Below, one piece after another: positions 40,201 through 52,957 of a stretch of 64,000 nt of DNA (its first letter is position 1; every line of letters starts with the position of its first letter). The notes under the pieces are model-generated. The model was not told the origin of the DNA, made no database searches, and worked only from the letters and a program-made list of their open reading frames with translations. Both the position numbers and the translations under genes were made by a program. Origin of the DNA: Mastigias papua (Eukaryota; Cnidaria; Scyphozoa; Rhizostomeae; Mastigiidae); contig OZ025268.1 of NCBI GenBank assembly GCA_964019165.1, positions 11,986,359 through 12,050,358 on the forward strand. The letters run 5' to 3'.

Positions 40201-43200
40201 TTATAAATAAAAACATTACAGGATACATACAAAGAGCGAACAGTTCTCCGTTTTGCGTACGTACTTGGATATGCCTCGTTCCAAACTCCCTTTTACGCAA
40301 GCGTACCATTTTACATGACCCCCATCCCCCTTTGTGCGTAAGTACTAAATTAATAGCCACTGTAGCATCAAAGCTTGCAAACAAGGACCGTTCTCATAAA
40401 TTTTGCTCATGACTTCAGCGTTGATATAAACGTCAGCATGACACATCTACTCCGAAGTGCTGCACCACGTAACTAAAGGCACAAAAGTGACAACAGAATG
40501 CGTTCACTGATCACACTTAAAAAAGAAGCGAAAAATTTGAGGTTTGAGTAAAGCAAACAATACGAAGTGCTAGGCAGCACTTGATCTTATGATTTTAAAT
40601 AAAAAATAGTTTAATATATAGTATCAAGGGAAGGTACAAACTTAGCACGCCCAGAAGTCCTCGATCTAAGTCTTGAATGATCAATCATTTCCAATTGGCG
40701 TTGACGTGCTTTCTAAAAATGAAATAAGAAAAAGTGCACTGAGGATGAAATATATACGCTGTATCTACATGTAAGGGCTATAAAATCGATATGTACTAAG
40801 ATATTTTTTGTAATAAGCTCTTCCTTCATGTACAGTCTGCGTGAGGTATGAAAGGATTTGGTGTATCCCTCTCCTAAGTGTACCATCTAAGAATAATAGG
40901 AATTGCTCCGCTCTGATCAGATTTCCTTCCTGATACCAAGAGTCTAAAAGGAAACGCAAATGCAATATTGCCCTTTGCAATTCAAGCTTCTCTTAAGGTG
41001 ACAAATGTCACTAACAAATCAACCTCATTCTACAAAAAAATAGAGAACTACAAAAAACAAAAAACCAAAGCTTACCTGCAAAGCTTGATAGTCAGATGTC
41101 CTTTCTATGAAGTCATCAAAATCCTTGATACGTTTTTCCTCCTGTTTGTGACTTTCCTTTATCTAGAAAATAACGGAAAGTCGCTTGAACAGTTGATGCC
41201 AATGACTACAAAGTGTTCAGATACATTCAAGAAGAGGATCAAACTGATGTTATTAAGAACGGATACAGGAACAAAATTGACTCGAAGTATCAGAGCTTAG
41301 CAGGCAGCTTACAAAATGATAGAACGGGTTTTCTAATGGAAACAGCAAAAAAGAGAATTGGCTAATATCAATCACCCTTTCGATCACACTACAGTTTGAG
41401 GAAAGTATATTAAAACAATAACTAGATAGCTCATCGACAAATTTACATAAAATATCCATTTGCCAGATTCTATCTATCGTACGGTCAGGCATGCTATACT
41501 GAAAGTCTAGCTAAAAGGGGGTTGTCCACGCTGTTGTATAATTGACAAGACTCATTACTACAACTGTAAGGACAATTCCAAAACCATTAACTCCTATAAA
41601 ACCTCTTGTATCTTCGATTTTCTTCATTTATAACGAGCAGCCAATAGAATGTGATCGTAGGCCACATGTATTATGCAAAAATAAAAGATACTTTAATAAA
41701 AAAAGTCTTCACCTTTCTACGGCAGCGATGCTACTGTGATTTTATGCCCTTAATTACATGATACCAAAGCAAATCAAGAGGAGCTAAATTATAACGCAAG
41801 AAATACGATACCTTCTCATAACACTCTCCCTCATCAACCAAGCAATTGCTTGTCTCCGCTTCCAACAACATTTTCTAAAAACGGAATTGGTCTCATAATT
41901 GATCTAATACTTGGTCTGATAATTTCTCGGATAATTGATCTGGTAGTTGCTCTAATACTTGGTCTTGGAAATAATCAGGTAAATGGTCTTGCAATTGGTT
42001 TAAATATCATTCTAGTAAATTGCCTTGGAAATTGTACCATTAGAAGATTAATTTATCATTACAGTTTCTAGCAAGGAATAAGAAGTAAATTTCAGTATAA
42101 ATTTCTTAAATATCTCAAAAGATGAAAAGATAAGTAGCTAGAAAAATCATCATTAAAGACAAATTTTAGATTTCAAAAATTGATTTCATCTTGTATGTTA
42201 ATGGGATAGCGTGAGCATTTATATAAAATTACATCATCTAAAAGAACAACAACAGAACAGCAATATTGCACCTATTCTCAAGTAAATATGTATATATAGT
42301 TCAATAAAAGAAAGTAGCAACTGCAGATACCTGCGCAGATAAAACACCCTCAGCTCTCTCCACTATTGTCTTAATAATATCATTAATACAGTCTCTGTCC
42401 GGGGATATTGCTCGAATGCCTTCCTGCTCTAATTCTGAACGTATCTCCTGCCAAACCTCTAAAGTCTAGAACAATGAACATCACACTCTGAGGTAGAAAA
42501 ATGGTATTCATTCCGGGAACCTGGTATCTAGCTAAAAAACGTTTGCAAAATGTGCAATTAGGCCTATATACTCTCCATATGTACGGGCCTATCAGTTGAA
42601 TATCTACTGTTTATCTATTGTTCTATTTATCTAAAGATCAACTGTTATGCTACGCAATTTCAAGTCAAGAGAGTAAAGGACTGTTTTCTCTTGAGTTAGA
42701 CTTTTCCCCAAAATTGAGCTTGAATTAAGATACTTAAGTTATATACGTCTTTCAATAGTTCTAGATATGTCCCTAACCAAATTGTAAGAAATATAAAGCT
42801 TTACGGCAGAAAAAGTTACTGAAAGATGCCGCAATAAAGTCTCTGCGAGTAAAAGCAGATTGAAACAGTCATAGAGTATTACGGCATGATGAGATTACAC
42901 AACGTACAACCAGACCACGACGAATGGCAGCGGGCATTAAAGAGCTAACAAAATGGAGAAGGGTAGACTATTGTTGTTTAGAAAAGACCTGAGGTTGGAA
43001 AAAACAAAAAAACTCTTACCTTAAATTCAAGGTACCTCTCTATAATTGACAAAGTAATGTAATCCGTGGTTTTCAATCCAGGGACGTTATTGAAACCTGA
43101 CATGAGAATTAGCATAATTAATACAAGTCTACGTCTGCTAACAACAGATAAGTCGCCCCGAATTATTAAGAGCACCTACAAACACAACGCGAAGGTATAA

Positions 43201-46200
43201 CGGTTCAAACAACTGATGCTAGACTGAAACCTGATTGCTCAATTGAAATTCAAAAAGCAATCCTTAATAAGAAAACGCAGCAAACATGCGTAAAATAATA
43301 ATAACCGGAGCTGGAACTTACTAACGAATGAATAAGGCATTTTAATGATCATATAATCCATAGGTGCTTCTATATAATTTTCAATTCCCCAATAATGTGG
43401 AATCAAAGCTGCGAATCCAAAAGTGATGTACTACAAAACTATTCGGTTAATGCATAAAGCCAGTGTTCGGTAAGTACTGTTTGATTTAACTATGTTTTGA
43501 TGGCCTGAGTTGCTAAATAAGTAAATCTCAACATACCTAATTTGGATACCAAGGAAAAAACCTTGGCTCGTATGTTTTCTGAAACATCAACAATAGCTGG
43601 GCTAGGGAATGAGGATGGTAGAGAAATAATTCCCTGCCGCTCCTGAACAGTGCTCATGATTGGTTTGTGTGGATCTAAAGACAACAAAGCAATATGATAA
43701 TTCCCAGGCATTAGATTTTCATGGGAAGTTAAAGTAGACTTTCAATAGACTTAAAGTATACTTGAATGCACAATATTGATATCTTCTGAAATCTCAAAGA
43801 TTCAATGAATGCATTAGGAGATAAAAAGTGTAAGATAAGATAGTAAATAAGTGGGTACATGAGTAAATGGATGAGTGACCAAAATGTTGGAAGACAGAGC
43901 GAATCAACAAATGAGTGACAGAAGAAAGATGGAGTGAATGAATGAATGGCTGAATGAATGAGCTAAACAGGTACTGAGAGAGTGAATGAGAAAATAAATA
44001 AATGAACACGCAAGCATATAAATGATTGAACGACAAGTGTGGGCGCACGCGCGTGGGTGTACCTGAGCGAATAAATGAGCAGGTGAATCAGAGAGTAAGT
44101 GTGAACAACTACGTAGTTGCCGAGTAAGAATCGAAAAAAGCTTATAACGTAAGATCAGAATTAAGATCATATACAGACAACTGAGTCCAAGTATGATTAC
44201 TCAACATACCTAGGATGATTCCAAATGTGTCCCTCTTTATTCCAAGGTTTAATTCTTCACGTTGCCAAAGCTTTAAAAGAAGTTGCCCAACCGTCAAATC
44301 ATCCTTTCCTCTCCACAATCTGGCATGCGGCAGAGCCTAGAGCAATATTTGAATATCATATCATGATATGACATATTAAAACAGGATTTTATGTAAAAAA
44401 TTAGCAATATATTAATTCTAATCTGATTTTATGCGGAAAAATAATATTGGACCTAATCTTTACGATTCATTTGTTGCACTATTCGTATTTGATTTCAAAT
44501 CTAGTTAAGAGATTTTGATCGACTTCTAAATTTCGTAAAAGTACAAATTAGTTGTTACTTACTTCAATAAATTGATTGTGACAAAACCAAAGTACCAAGA
44601 AATAACCAGGAAAAGCAAAAACAATCTACCACCATATGCAAATGCTTACCTTTACATTTTCACACATGTCAAGGATTGCCCCTAGCACCAAACTTTGCAT
44701 ATTCTCTGGGCATACCTATGGTTGTAAACTGCTTATAAGAGACTCCTAACCATGAGAAGTGATAAGAATACAATCTAAAATACGCGTCCTGTCTTATACC
44801 GATAGCTTTATTTGCATGTTCTCTGGACATACCTATGGTTGTGAACTGCTTACAAGAGACTGCTAACCATAAGAAGTGATAAGAATACCACCTACAATAC
44901 GCGCCCTATCTTATAACGATTGCTTTATTTGTCGTGAAGTGAATTAGACTTTGAAAGTTTTTCCTTAAATTGTCCGATTGCGTTGCTTACGTGTACAGAG
45001 ATGTTTGCAAGTGATGTCTATGTTTGTTAGTTGTAGTAGAATATGAACTGAATTCAGGTAATGAAATCTGCACACATCCCGCAAAAAACTCAATGAATCG
45101 TTCGGTACAGCATACTTTCCTTAGCATTCGGTTTTACAGTATGTTATAGCAGTTATTACCAATTCATATACTGGAGTGAAATCTTGGAATTTTAAAGTTA
45201 TTTGTGAGTTAGAAAATAGGCCATATATATGTGCGCAGATTTTTATGCACTGTAATACTTACTCCTTCTTATTCAAGAACAAACTCTTTAAAAACAACAT
45301 GGCAAATCGATTATGTGCCATACAAAGCGGGAAGGATTTATTGTCAGCGAGTTGTAAGTCATGTACTTTTCAATTTAAACTTTTCAATCTCACTTCTGGG
45401 AGACTAGATTGACAGCTCAGGAGCAAATACCTCGTCATTACGTTTGGCGTTAGAAAGTTTAATCAAGTATTTGCAGCAATAACATCGCAGATTGGGAAGG
45501 AAATGGGGCATTAGACCCTGTCCTTATGGCCACATCATTCCTTTCCAATACAAAACAATTGCTTTCATGACATTCATTCATTACAGTGGAACATCAACAA
45601 TCATTGATTATAATCAATGACTTCGATGTTATGTCTGATGCCCTAATGTTAAGGAGCAAATGCTACTCAGTGTAATCGTCTGGAGCAGTAACAGTAAGCC
45701 ATTGCCTATAAATGACACTAAATGCAATGACTGCCGACAGTAAGAATATCCTACTGGATACCAACCTCGAGCAAGTCCAGAAGTAAAAAGAGTCCCTCGT
45801 TCTCCAAGAAGGCAATTTCATTTGCAAAACAGCCAACAACGGAAGACCTACAAAATAAATTAAAACCAATATCCTTCTTAAAGCAAAATAATTTGAACAG
45901 AATAAATAACCCGAAATCACTAGCTAGAACTTTCTTGAACATGGAACTATGTCTGAAACTATAATAAAATAGGGCAAAACGGAGTTAAATATCAAAATTA
46001 ACTGCTAGGGATACTTTTGATGCACAAGAATAATAGCCTGCCTACAAAAATACTTCCTGCCATATGTACATTAAAAGACAGCACGTACTTGCATTGGATA
46101 CGTGGCTTAAAATCATTCAGGCAAGGATCGAAACATAGAAAGAACTAACAACAAAGAATTCTAATGGTCTTATATCAGATATAGATTGATTAAGAAATAG

Positions 46201-49200
46201 ATAGGGATAATATGCCCTCTTTATGCAAACCATATCTGTCCCATCCATTTGTCATAGAAACCTATGCTAACAAATCGTACTAAGACATAGGTACCTATTG
46301 CTTCCTATATACAAGAACCAAATGCTCACCAAACACAATCCACAGTTGCCAGCATTAGACGGTGATGTCCTAATGGGCTCAAAATTCGCTCCGGACAACA
46401 ACGCAGGTAATTTATGAGTACAATAACACCACTTTCTCCAAACAATTCCTAAAAAGACATTAAGCAATCAGCTGTTTGGGGTTACCAAATTTTAAGTCCA
46501 TAGTTCATAACTACAAAAAATGAGTTTTGCAAATTGTACAAAAATCCACAATGGCCACCATTTTAGAACTACATAGCTTTAGAAGGAATTTGGGCTAGGA
46601 TTAAGGGTCATATTCTGATGATTACTGGACGAAAAAGGAACTTTCACCATGATAAATATGTTCCGCTCTTTCGTCCAATAGTTAGATTAGGGGATGGTCA
46701 GCAAAACTGTCAAATCTTCAGTTCTGAGCGAATGTGGACTAATAGCCTAAATTTCAAGAAAATCTATGGCTAGTGTGGATTTTGTCCAGTTGTTATATGA
46801 AATGGCACTGAAATTTTCCTTAGTGAATATTCTGTCCTATTGCAAAAATATATTGTTCTTCAAATGGGAAACCCGTTGATAGTACGATCAATGACAATTA
46901 AATCTCTTTATAAACAACCTACTTTTCTATGCAGATCAGTATCACAGAGAGACGCCAAAATGAACAGCATATCACACTGCATTTCGATATCAATACTGTC
47001 ATTCTCATCTGTACTTGTACTCGCATTGTGCAGGATCCCTTTCAAAAAATAAGGTCATGAAAATCCCTGAATTTATATAGCTCCAAAATAAAATTATCAT
47101 AGTATTGCACTGATATCACATCCATGCCATGACAATTGAAAAATAGAACTTTGCTTCGTCTTAACTTAGAGTTCCATATTGATAGGGCAACTCGGAATAG
47201 GGAGTCCATATAATGCTTAGGGGGTTGGAATTTTCCTTAAAATTTAATATGCTGGGTTATATAACAAATGGGATAAGAATACTGTCAGGCCTATAATCAC
47301 CCCAGTAGTCAACAGGCAAGAAAAATACAAGGAGATTCCGCAATTAGGGACATGAATCGTTCAATTTTATTTATATAGGTTCTCACGTAAATGATACTTA
47401 AGGCAAATTTAGATTACCAACGTTATTAAAATTGGCTCTTATATTTTCACATGACTTTTATCATAATATGCTGCATATACTATAAATATTATCTCAAAAT
47501 ATATATAATATTGTACTCAAGTTTGAAAGAAAGAAGTCGTGTCAAGTTACTTTCAAATATATGATGATCTTAATTCAGCAGTTTCTATCTAAATATACAC
47601 TTTAAAAAGTAATTCCACTGTTAAGAACCTAACTCAAAATTTTAGCTTAGATAGGTTCCTATGTGGAGGAGGCTTCAAACGAAAACCTTACCCTAACAGG
47701 TTCCTAAAACCCAGGTTCTCATATGCTGCTAATACTGTATATAACATCAGATCATATCGACAGTTTTGAAGAAGTAAAGAAATGCTGAAACATTTATAGC
47801 ATGCCATTCTGTGCATATGGTACATCATTTTCATCCTGCTCATTTTTAAATATAAACGGGTGGGGGCGTAAGTGCTAATAAGGCCTCGGCTGTTGGAGAA
47901 GTTTCAGAATTACTAAATATCCTCTACATTTACTAAGCATTCTTGAGTAGTTAACTACAAAAGTGAACAAAGCAACGAGTATTGCTAAACGAGGAGAAAA
48001 AGGTTCCCCAATGAAAATTACATGATTTGGCGTAATTACTTCATAAATATACGATATAAGAGATCATATAGGGGCAATTCTAATTTCCCAGAAAGAAGGC
48101 ACACTTTACAAGACATAACAGGTTAATCGTTCTACTGTGGTAACATAAGACATAATGAAACCAAATCAGCACACACTAGTGAAGAAACTATACATACAGC
48201 ATGCCTACCAACTCTCTAGTGAAAGAACCCGTACACGCAAACCTACTTACTCACTAATGAAGGGATAATATATCAGTCATACCTACTAACTCTCCAATTG
48301 CATCCTGATCACTTAAATCAGCGAGAAGAACTTCGTCACCTTGGGAGCATATGCTGCGAAGGAGCCGGATACAAAACCGCATCTGAGCTCGTTTGTTGCC
48401 TCTGCCACCAAAACCAAAATAACTGTTTCCATGTCCACCATAGTCATCTTATGGATGAAATAAATAGATTACTGAAATATTAAAATTCATAAAAAATTTA
48501 AGAAAACTGCTTTGCTGAAAAGTAATTTTCATCTATGATAAGTAATCCATGCAAAACGATTTGACAATAACGGAGAATTGGAGAAATGCTAAGATAAAAT
48601 CTACGTATTTAGGAACTAAAGTTCCCTACAGATCATCAAAAGTAGATAAAACATCTTCCATAGAAACAAACCTGGACTCAAACACCACTCCAACAGTAAC
48701 AAGAGCCTTGTGCTGCCCTGACATATTATGTAATCCTCAATAAAAAACGGAGCAATCGAAGAAAGGATAAACATGGCCTAAAAGTAAGTAAGAATTGAAT
48801 GCAATTTAAAAACATCAAAATCTAACACGCAGCAAAATTATCGCTAATGTATCGATTTAAGGGAAGTACGATTAATCACTATGCATTCTAGTCTTATACA
48901 AAGTTATGGCGAACTCATCCGATTTACTGATGTGAGCCCAAAGCAAAGAATTTTACGGGCTTACAAACATTTCAAAATTACGCTGTTTCATAGCACCCAG
49001 AGGCATAAAATCTAGCATTCAGCCAACACAGAGCAAGGATCTGTGACAATAAGTGTAAATAGTATGAATATTCACTGTCATGTGAAAGGAGACTGCCTTA
49101 TTACATTCTATATGAAAGAGGGCTTATTCCTCTATATAACGAGCTGTGAAAGTATGGAAAGAGAATAAAAATTATAACTGTTTTCGTTACCAATGTTCTT

Positions 49201-51744
49201 TAAAGGGGAAGTTCGGTCTAAAACCTAAAATTGGATATATTGTAGAGAATGTTGTAGCACCCAATGATCTGCTCTTTCTTACTTACTTTTCCAGACATTC
49301 CAAGTCGCTTCTCGTCAAAATCGACCTCGTGCTACGCTGCCATTCGGAGCTTTTCGCAGCAAGGAAGTTGTTGTTGCACTGACGTCATCACGTACAACAG
49401 GCCACTAAATCCTAAGGTTCCAGTACTAAATTACGTTTATTTTGAGAAGAATAGCCCAACATTTGTGAGATAAAATCAACTAATTTTTAGTACCTAGATA
49501 CTATTACACGTATGTAAGACTGAAAATACCCTTAAGGTGAAATATGTGGTGGCAGAATCTCACCGTAACTCCTATTTTGACAGGTAACACAGAGCGTCGC
49601 GTCGCAGCGAAGAAAATTCGGACAAACATAGCAAATCACCTCTAATCTCACACATAAAAGGTTATACGTAACTAGAATGTCGTAGGAAAGCACTGGTGTC
49701 TTTAGTATTATCTCCAAATATCTGAAAATTATTCCGTCATAGGTAATGCCAGGTAAAGACGGAGCATGGAAAAATATGGGTACAAACTTTGAAATATAAA
49801 TTTGCTTGCTCTTGCTGGTTACATAGGATAAAGGTTCTGTTCCTACAATACTGTTCTAAATAATAGCTTGGCAATAGAATGGAGAGCCAAATGGTTAGAA
49901 AAACTAATTCTACTGAAATGGTATCTCTGTAAATGCGGAATAACATATATTAAGATGTCAATTATCCCCTCTTGACCTGTTGAAACGAAGTTTTCTCTTT
50001 CTATAATGAGGCACTGCCTACTCTCCTGACTTAGCAAACTTCAATATTGCTGTCTTCTGAAGTTACACACAACTTTCAAATTTCCTTCAGCTTCAGTCTT
50101 AAGTACTCTTAGTTTGGTCTTGGTAGCAAAATAGCATTCTCTACAACATATCACACTTTAGTTTTGGACCGAACTTCCCATTTAACTCAATACCGATTTT
50201 GTTATTGCTACAACATTTCAAAGCGATCAGAGCAGCTCAGCAATAAAAAGAAACTGACAATTTACACTCAGGATCACTTACCAACCTAAATTAGCCATAT
50301 ACAGTTGCTAATAGTTAAACAAAACTATTACGCTTTTATGAAACAATTAATAGCAATACTCTCAAGTAGGAGTAACTATCATTAAAGCACCAATTATTCA
50401 CAAAAATCATGTGAAATTACCTATTAGGAGCTAAAAAACGACTAAAAATATACGTTTTTAGGTATTCAATCGACTTCATTGATTCAAGATGTCTTCTATT
50501 GTGTAAATTTAGCATTTCTCATTATAAAATCCACCATAACTATTAATACATAGTAGTTCTATTCATAAATAAAATAGTAATAGCAAAGGCTATTCCCATG
50601 TAAATTTCCGCTAAGAATGGAAATGTTGCTAGAGAGGACATTGGGCCGTTTGCATATGAAGGTAGGGTGGTCATTTTCATTCCCTGCCGCCCTTAGCTCT
50701 ACAGTGTTGTTATCAGGCAATCATTTGCTGCGGTATGCTGATGATTAGACACTGAGCATACACATTATGGTTTAATGTAGGTGTCGAAACATGGATCTTC
50801 GGCAGAACAGACCAGCGTTCTATCCAAACAGTCAGTCGCCCATGAATATTAAAATCACATACTGTTATACATTTATGCAAGAAATACCTGCAATTGTAGT
50901 TCTTCATATTGTGCTGGGGTCCAATTTGTTTTAAGACTGTCCTCAATTGGTCGTACATATGAAAATAAAGCCAGCAAAACTCTTTGGGATGACATCACCT
51001 TTAGCAAAACACAGGCCCGATCAACTAAAAACTGGCCAGCGAAATACGATAGACACCATTTTCATTTTGACGTTAAGTATTTCGACAAAATGGAATGAGA
51101 AAAAACAAAGAGTTAAACATACAAGAAATCAAATACCACCGATAGACATCTGACAAAGATTTACAACTTCATACCTTCTCTCGTTAGGTATTCGTTCACT
51201 CAACTGCATAGCTCAACCCTACATATACACTACATATAACATACTGCAGATATGCTACCCAATTTTAATTACAATGAAACAAATGCCATTATCGTGATAA
51301 CTGATTTCAGTATTGGGAGCAAGCGATACATTGGTAATTAGGTGCATAAAATATGCCAATTACAATTGGCTACCAATGGAAGTAAACAGGGGTTCTACAA
51401 AAAGGGGTAAGAGATCTTTCAACGTCTGTACTCATTCAGTTATTCAAAAGAAGAGATTCGTGTATAAAATATTATCTAAATGAAGGGCATTATAGGAATG
51501 TCAAGACACCTGTCTGACTTTTGAAAATTGTGATATCTGAAGAAATCCTGACTTAATCGATGAGTATTGAGGTTAAACAGAAACTGAAAACGAAACATAG
51601 GGTATAGATAATTGTGGGCGCTAAAATCTCTCGAAATCAGAAAACTGTGGTTTACCAATGTCTTACCGGTAGAGCCGCAGAGTCTTTGCTCAAAACAATA
51701 ATCATATCAAACAGCAACTTCTTGAATTCAAAATCTTCATGATT
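37187..51744 (-). CDS. CFAP69: CFAP69 orthologue, 17 consecutive exons (partial)
   Basis: Cilia- and flagella-associated protein 69, an armadillo-type repeat protein of motile cilia and sperm flagella. In mammals it is needed for sperm midpiece assembly and is present in olfactory cilia. Exons, in coding order: 51667-51744, 50888-50998, 48672-48777, 48283-48447, 46923-47038, 46330-46448, 45766-45847, 44650-44715, 44210-44336, 43537-43674, 43020-43096, 42331-42465, 41812-41874, 41076-41162, 40649-40712, 38982-39040, 37187-37294. Every junction is GT-AG and all split codons agree, giving 567 codons without a stop. Diagnostic stretches are GGRGNKRAQMR, NEGLFLLLDLL, VDVSENIRAKVF and VESTPPEL. This covers roughly residue 385 to near the end of the vertebrate protein, by remembered alignment. 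Exons for the N-terminal 40 percent and the last exon were not found. Confidence 0.92.
38982..39040 (-). CDS. CFAP69: CFAP69 exon p
   Basis: 59 bp, QFLFSEVLHKTNNTDLTTT after the split codon. Acceptor ATAACTCAG, donor GTAAGT. Confidence 0.88.
40649..40712 (-). CDS. CFAP69: CFAP69 exon o
   Basis: 64 bp, KARQRQLEMIDHSRLRSRTS then G and one base. The donor GTGCTA is inferred from the phase needed by the next exon and is the least certain splice site. Confidence 0.75.
41076..41162 (-). CDS. CFAP69: CFAP69 exon n
   Basis: 87 bp, IKESHKQEEKRIKDFDDFIE then RTSDYQALQ. Donor GTAAGC. Confidence 0.9.
41812..41874 (-). CDS. CFAP69: CFAP69 exon m
   Basis: 63 bp, KMLLEAETSNCLVDEGECYE then K. Acceptor CGTTTTTAG, donor GTATCG. 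Part of the coiled, charged C-terminal region. Confidence 0.8.
42331..42465 (-). CDS. CFAP69: CFAP69 exon l
   Basis: 135 bp, TLEVWQEIRSELEQEGIRAI to AEGVLSAQ, phase 0 at both ends. Confidence 0.9.
43020..43096 (-). CDS. CFAP69: CFAP69 exon k
   Basis: 77 bp, FNNVPGLKTTDYITLSIIER then YLEFK. Donor GTAAGA. Confidence 0.92.
43537..43674 (-). CDS. CFAP69: CFAP69 exon j
   Basis: 138 bp, PHKPIMSTVQERQGIISLPS and IVDVSENIRAKVFSLVSKL; phase 1 end. The DVSENIRAK block is a family signature. Confidence 0.93.
44210..44336 (-). CDS. CFAP69: CFAP69 exon i
   Basis: 127 bp, ALPHARLWRGKDDLTVGQLL, then LKLWQREELNLGIKRD; ends phase 1 with donor GTATGT. Confidence 0.92.
44650..44715 (-). CDS. CFAP69: CFAP69 exon h
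   Basis: 66 bp, VCPENMQSLVLGAILDMCEN then VK. Its acceptor and first codons lie within a 117-bp tandem duplication (44694-44930), so a decoy acceptor exists upstream. Confidence 0.9.
44694..44930. repeat. 117-bp tandem duplication across a splice acceptor
   Basis: Unit 1 (44694-44810) and unit 2 (44811-44930) both run from TTTGCAT.TTCTCTGG.CATACC through CTATGGTTGT to CTTTATTT. Unit 1 contains the real acceptor and first 22 bases of exon h; unit 2 copies them within the upstream intron. Confidence 0.85.
45766..45847 (-). CDS. CFAP69: CFAP69 exon g
   Basis: 82 bp, completes the Trp codon then SSVVGCFANEIAFLENEGLF and LLLDLLE. The donor GTTGGT is weaker than the others. Confidence 0.9.
46330..46448 (-). 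CDS. CFAP69: CFAP69 exon f
   Basis: 119 bp, ELFGESGVIVLINYLRCCPE, ending LMLATVDCV and two bases of the Trp codon. Donor GTGAGC. Confidence 0.9.
46923..47038 (-). CDS. CFAP69: CFAP69 exon e
   Basis: 116 bp, ILHNASTSTDENDSIDIEMQ then CDMLFILASLCDTDLHRK. Donor GTAGGT. Confidence 0.88.
48283..48447 (-). CDS. CFAP69: CFAP69 exon d
   Basis: 165 bp. Encodes YGGHGNSYFGFGGRGNKRAQ and MRFCIRLLRSICSQGDE, one of the most conserved parts of the family, and ends in phase 1. Confidence 0.92.
48672..48777 (-). CDS. CFAP69: CFAP69 exon c
   Basis: 106 bp, AMFILSSIAPFFIEDYIICQ then GSTRLLLLLEWCLSP, ending in phase 1. The intron upstream holds the second TTAA MITE. Confidence 0.9.
49204..50181. mobile_element. 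TTAA-flanked MITE, copy 2
   Basis: 978 bp, flanked by TTAA at 49200-49203 and 50182-50185. The ends AGGGGAAGTTCGGTC and GACCGAACTTCCCAT form inverted repeats, and about 200 bp of the left interior matches copy 1 at 1310. It lies in the CFAP69 intron between exons b and c. No ORF of note. Confidence 0.85.
50888..50998 (-). CDS. CFAP69: CFAP69 exon b
   Basis: 111 bp, 37 codons, starting VMSSQRVLLALFSYV and ending WTPAQYEELQLQ. Phase 0 at both ends. Acceptor GCTAAAG, donor GTATTT. Confidence 0.88.
51667..51744 (-). CDS. CFAP69: CFAP69 exon a
   Basis: 78 bp, 26 codons, NHEDFEFKKLLFDMIIVLSK then DSAALP. Acceptor TTTTTGCAG, donor GTAAGA. First exon found; earlier ones are missing from the visible sequence or lie outside the window. 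Confidence 0.88.
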
Positions 51745-52957
51745 CTGCAAAAAGTAGAAAATACTCATGGAGACCTCTACTCTCCAGGTGCTTTAAGGAG
51801 TCTAGACTTGTTGAGAAACGACAGTAACCTTCAGACACTTTCGGAAGATACCGAATATATCAGAGATTTTTCATGGCTCCTACAAAATCATGAAATATGC
51901 AAAATTGTTTAAATGCTTTACCAAAGGGGTTATCAGAACGTATCGTCTATCAGAATGGCTAAAATGCTATATAAACAACCAAGAATCCTAATTCCCGCAA
52001 GTATGGCCTGGGTTCTGGCCATCAATGCATCGTATTATAATTAAGATAGGACAAACTTGTCTCACTTATAATAAAGATAATTGCACGGGAATTGTTTTCA
52101 AAAGCTCCTATACAAGGCTTAAAAATACCGTATTCTCTCTGCTATTCCCACATTCCAATATTGTCGTCTCTCTTACAATCCTTTCTGTGGTCTGTATTTT
52201 GAGAAAGCAATTTTGCGTCTCTAAAAATCCCGCACGGAATCGAATGTATTGCAAAGCATAAGCATGCACGATCAAATGTATAGTAGAACTTGTCAAATAT
52301 CACTTGCTATTCAAAGTTGTCACGCTATAAAGTCCTATTCTTCGTGAAAAAAAAGTAAAATAAAAAGCTATGAAAATTTTTCGAAAATTATTCTAGCACG
52401 TTGCAATGCTACTACCATTTCTCTGATAACCCCCCTCTCTACCAATCCCAGATTAAATTAGGACGTTGAATCAAACAATCCAAACATGGGAATAAAAGAC
52501 AGAATATGGTAACCAACATTCACAAAAATAACTTATATCTATCTTTACGGCCTACAAAAACACACAAAGTCATGAGAAGAGCAAATACATGGAAATAGTG
52601 TCAGTGGTCATCCATAAAATATGTACGCAAGTAGGGGCGAATGGGGATCAGACCAAAAGTTCCAATACCTCCGCTTATTCCAACCCCCCTTCTATTAGGC
52701 ACCAAAGAGTAGGCATTTTTGCTGTTTGTGGTTCAGTTGTTTAGGTCTCAAAAGTTTCAAAATCATTTCCATTAGAAAATAAATTGATGATATGTCTTTG
52801 CGGAAAATGAAGAAAATCAATTGCCCCAAGTAGAAGCAAATATGAAATGCGGGTTGATCGTGTCTATAAGATTCGAGGAGCTTCTACAGAAGAGAGGTAA
52901 ACACATGATCCATCCAGTAAAAATCTCCTAAATAAGCTAGTGCTTGAAATCAATAAA
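51745..52957. other. Intronic or upstream DNA, nothing recognised
   Basis: AT-rich. No further CFAP69 exon could be identified with confidence. Confidence 0.5.

Noticed and set aside
43794..44170. His/Ser-rich minus-strand ORFs in a CFAP69 intron
   Set aside because: They arise from a degenerate TGAA/GAAT repeat region between exons i and j.
51175..51205. Possible micro-exon LSERIPNERR between CFAP69 exons a and b
   Set aside because: Exons a and b already join in phase 0 with good family continuity, so no extra exon is needed.
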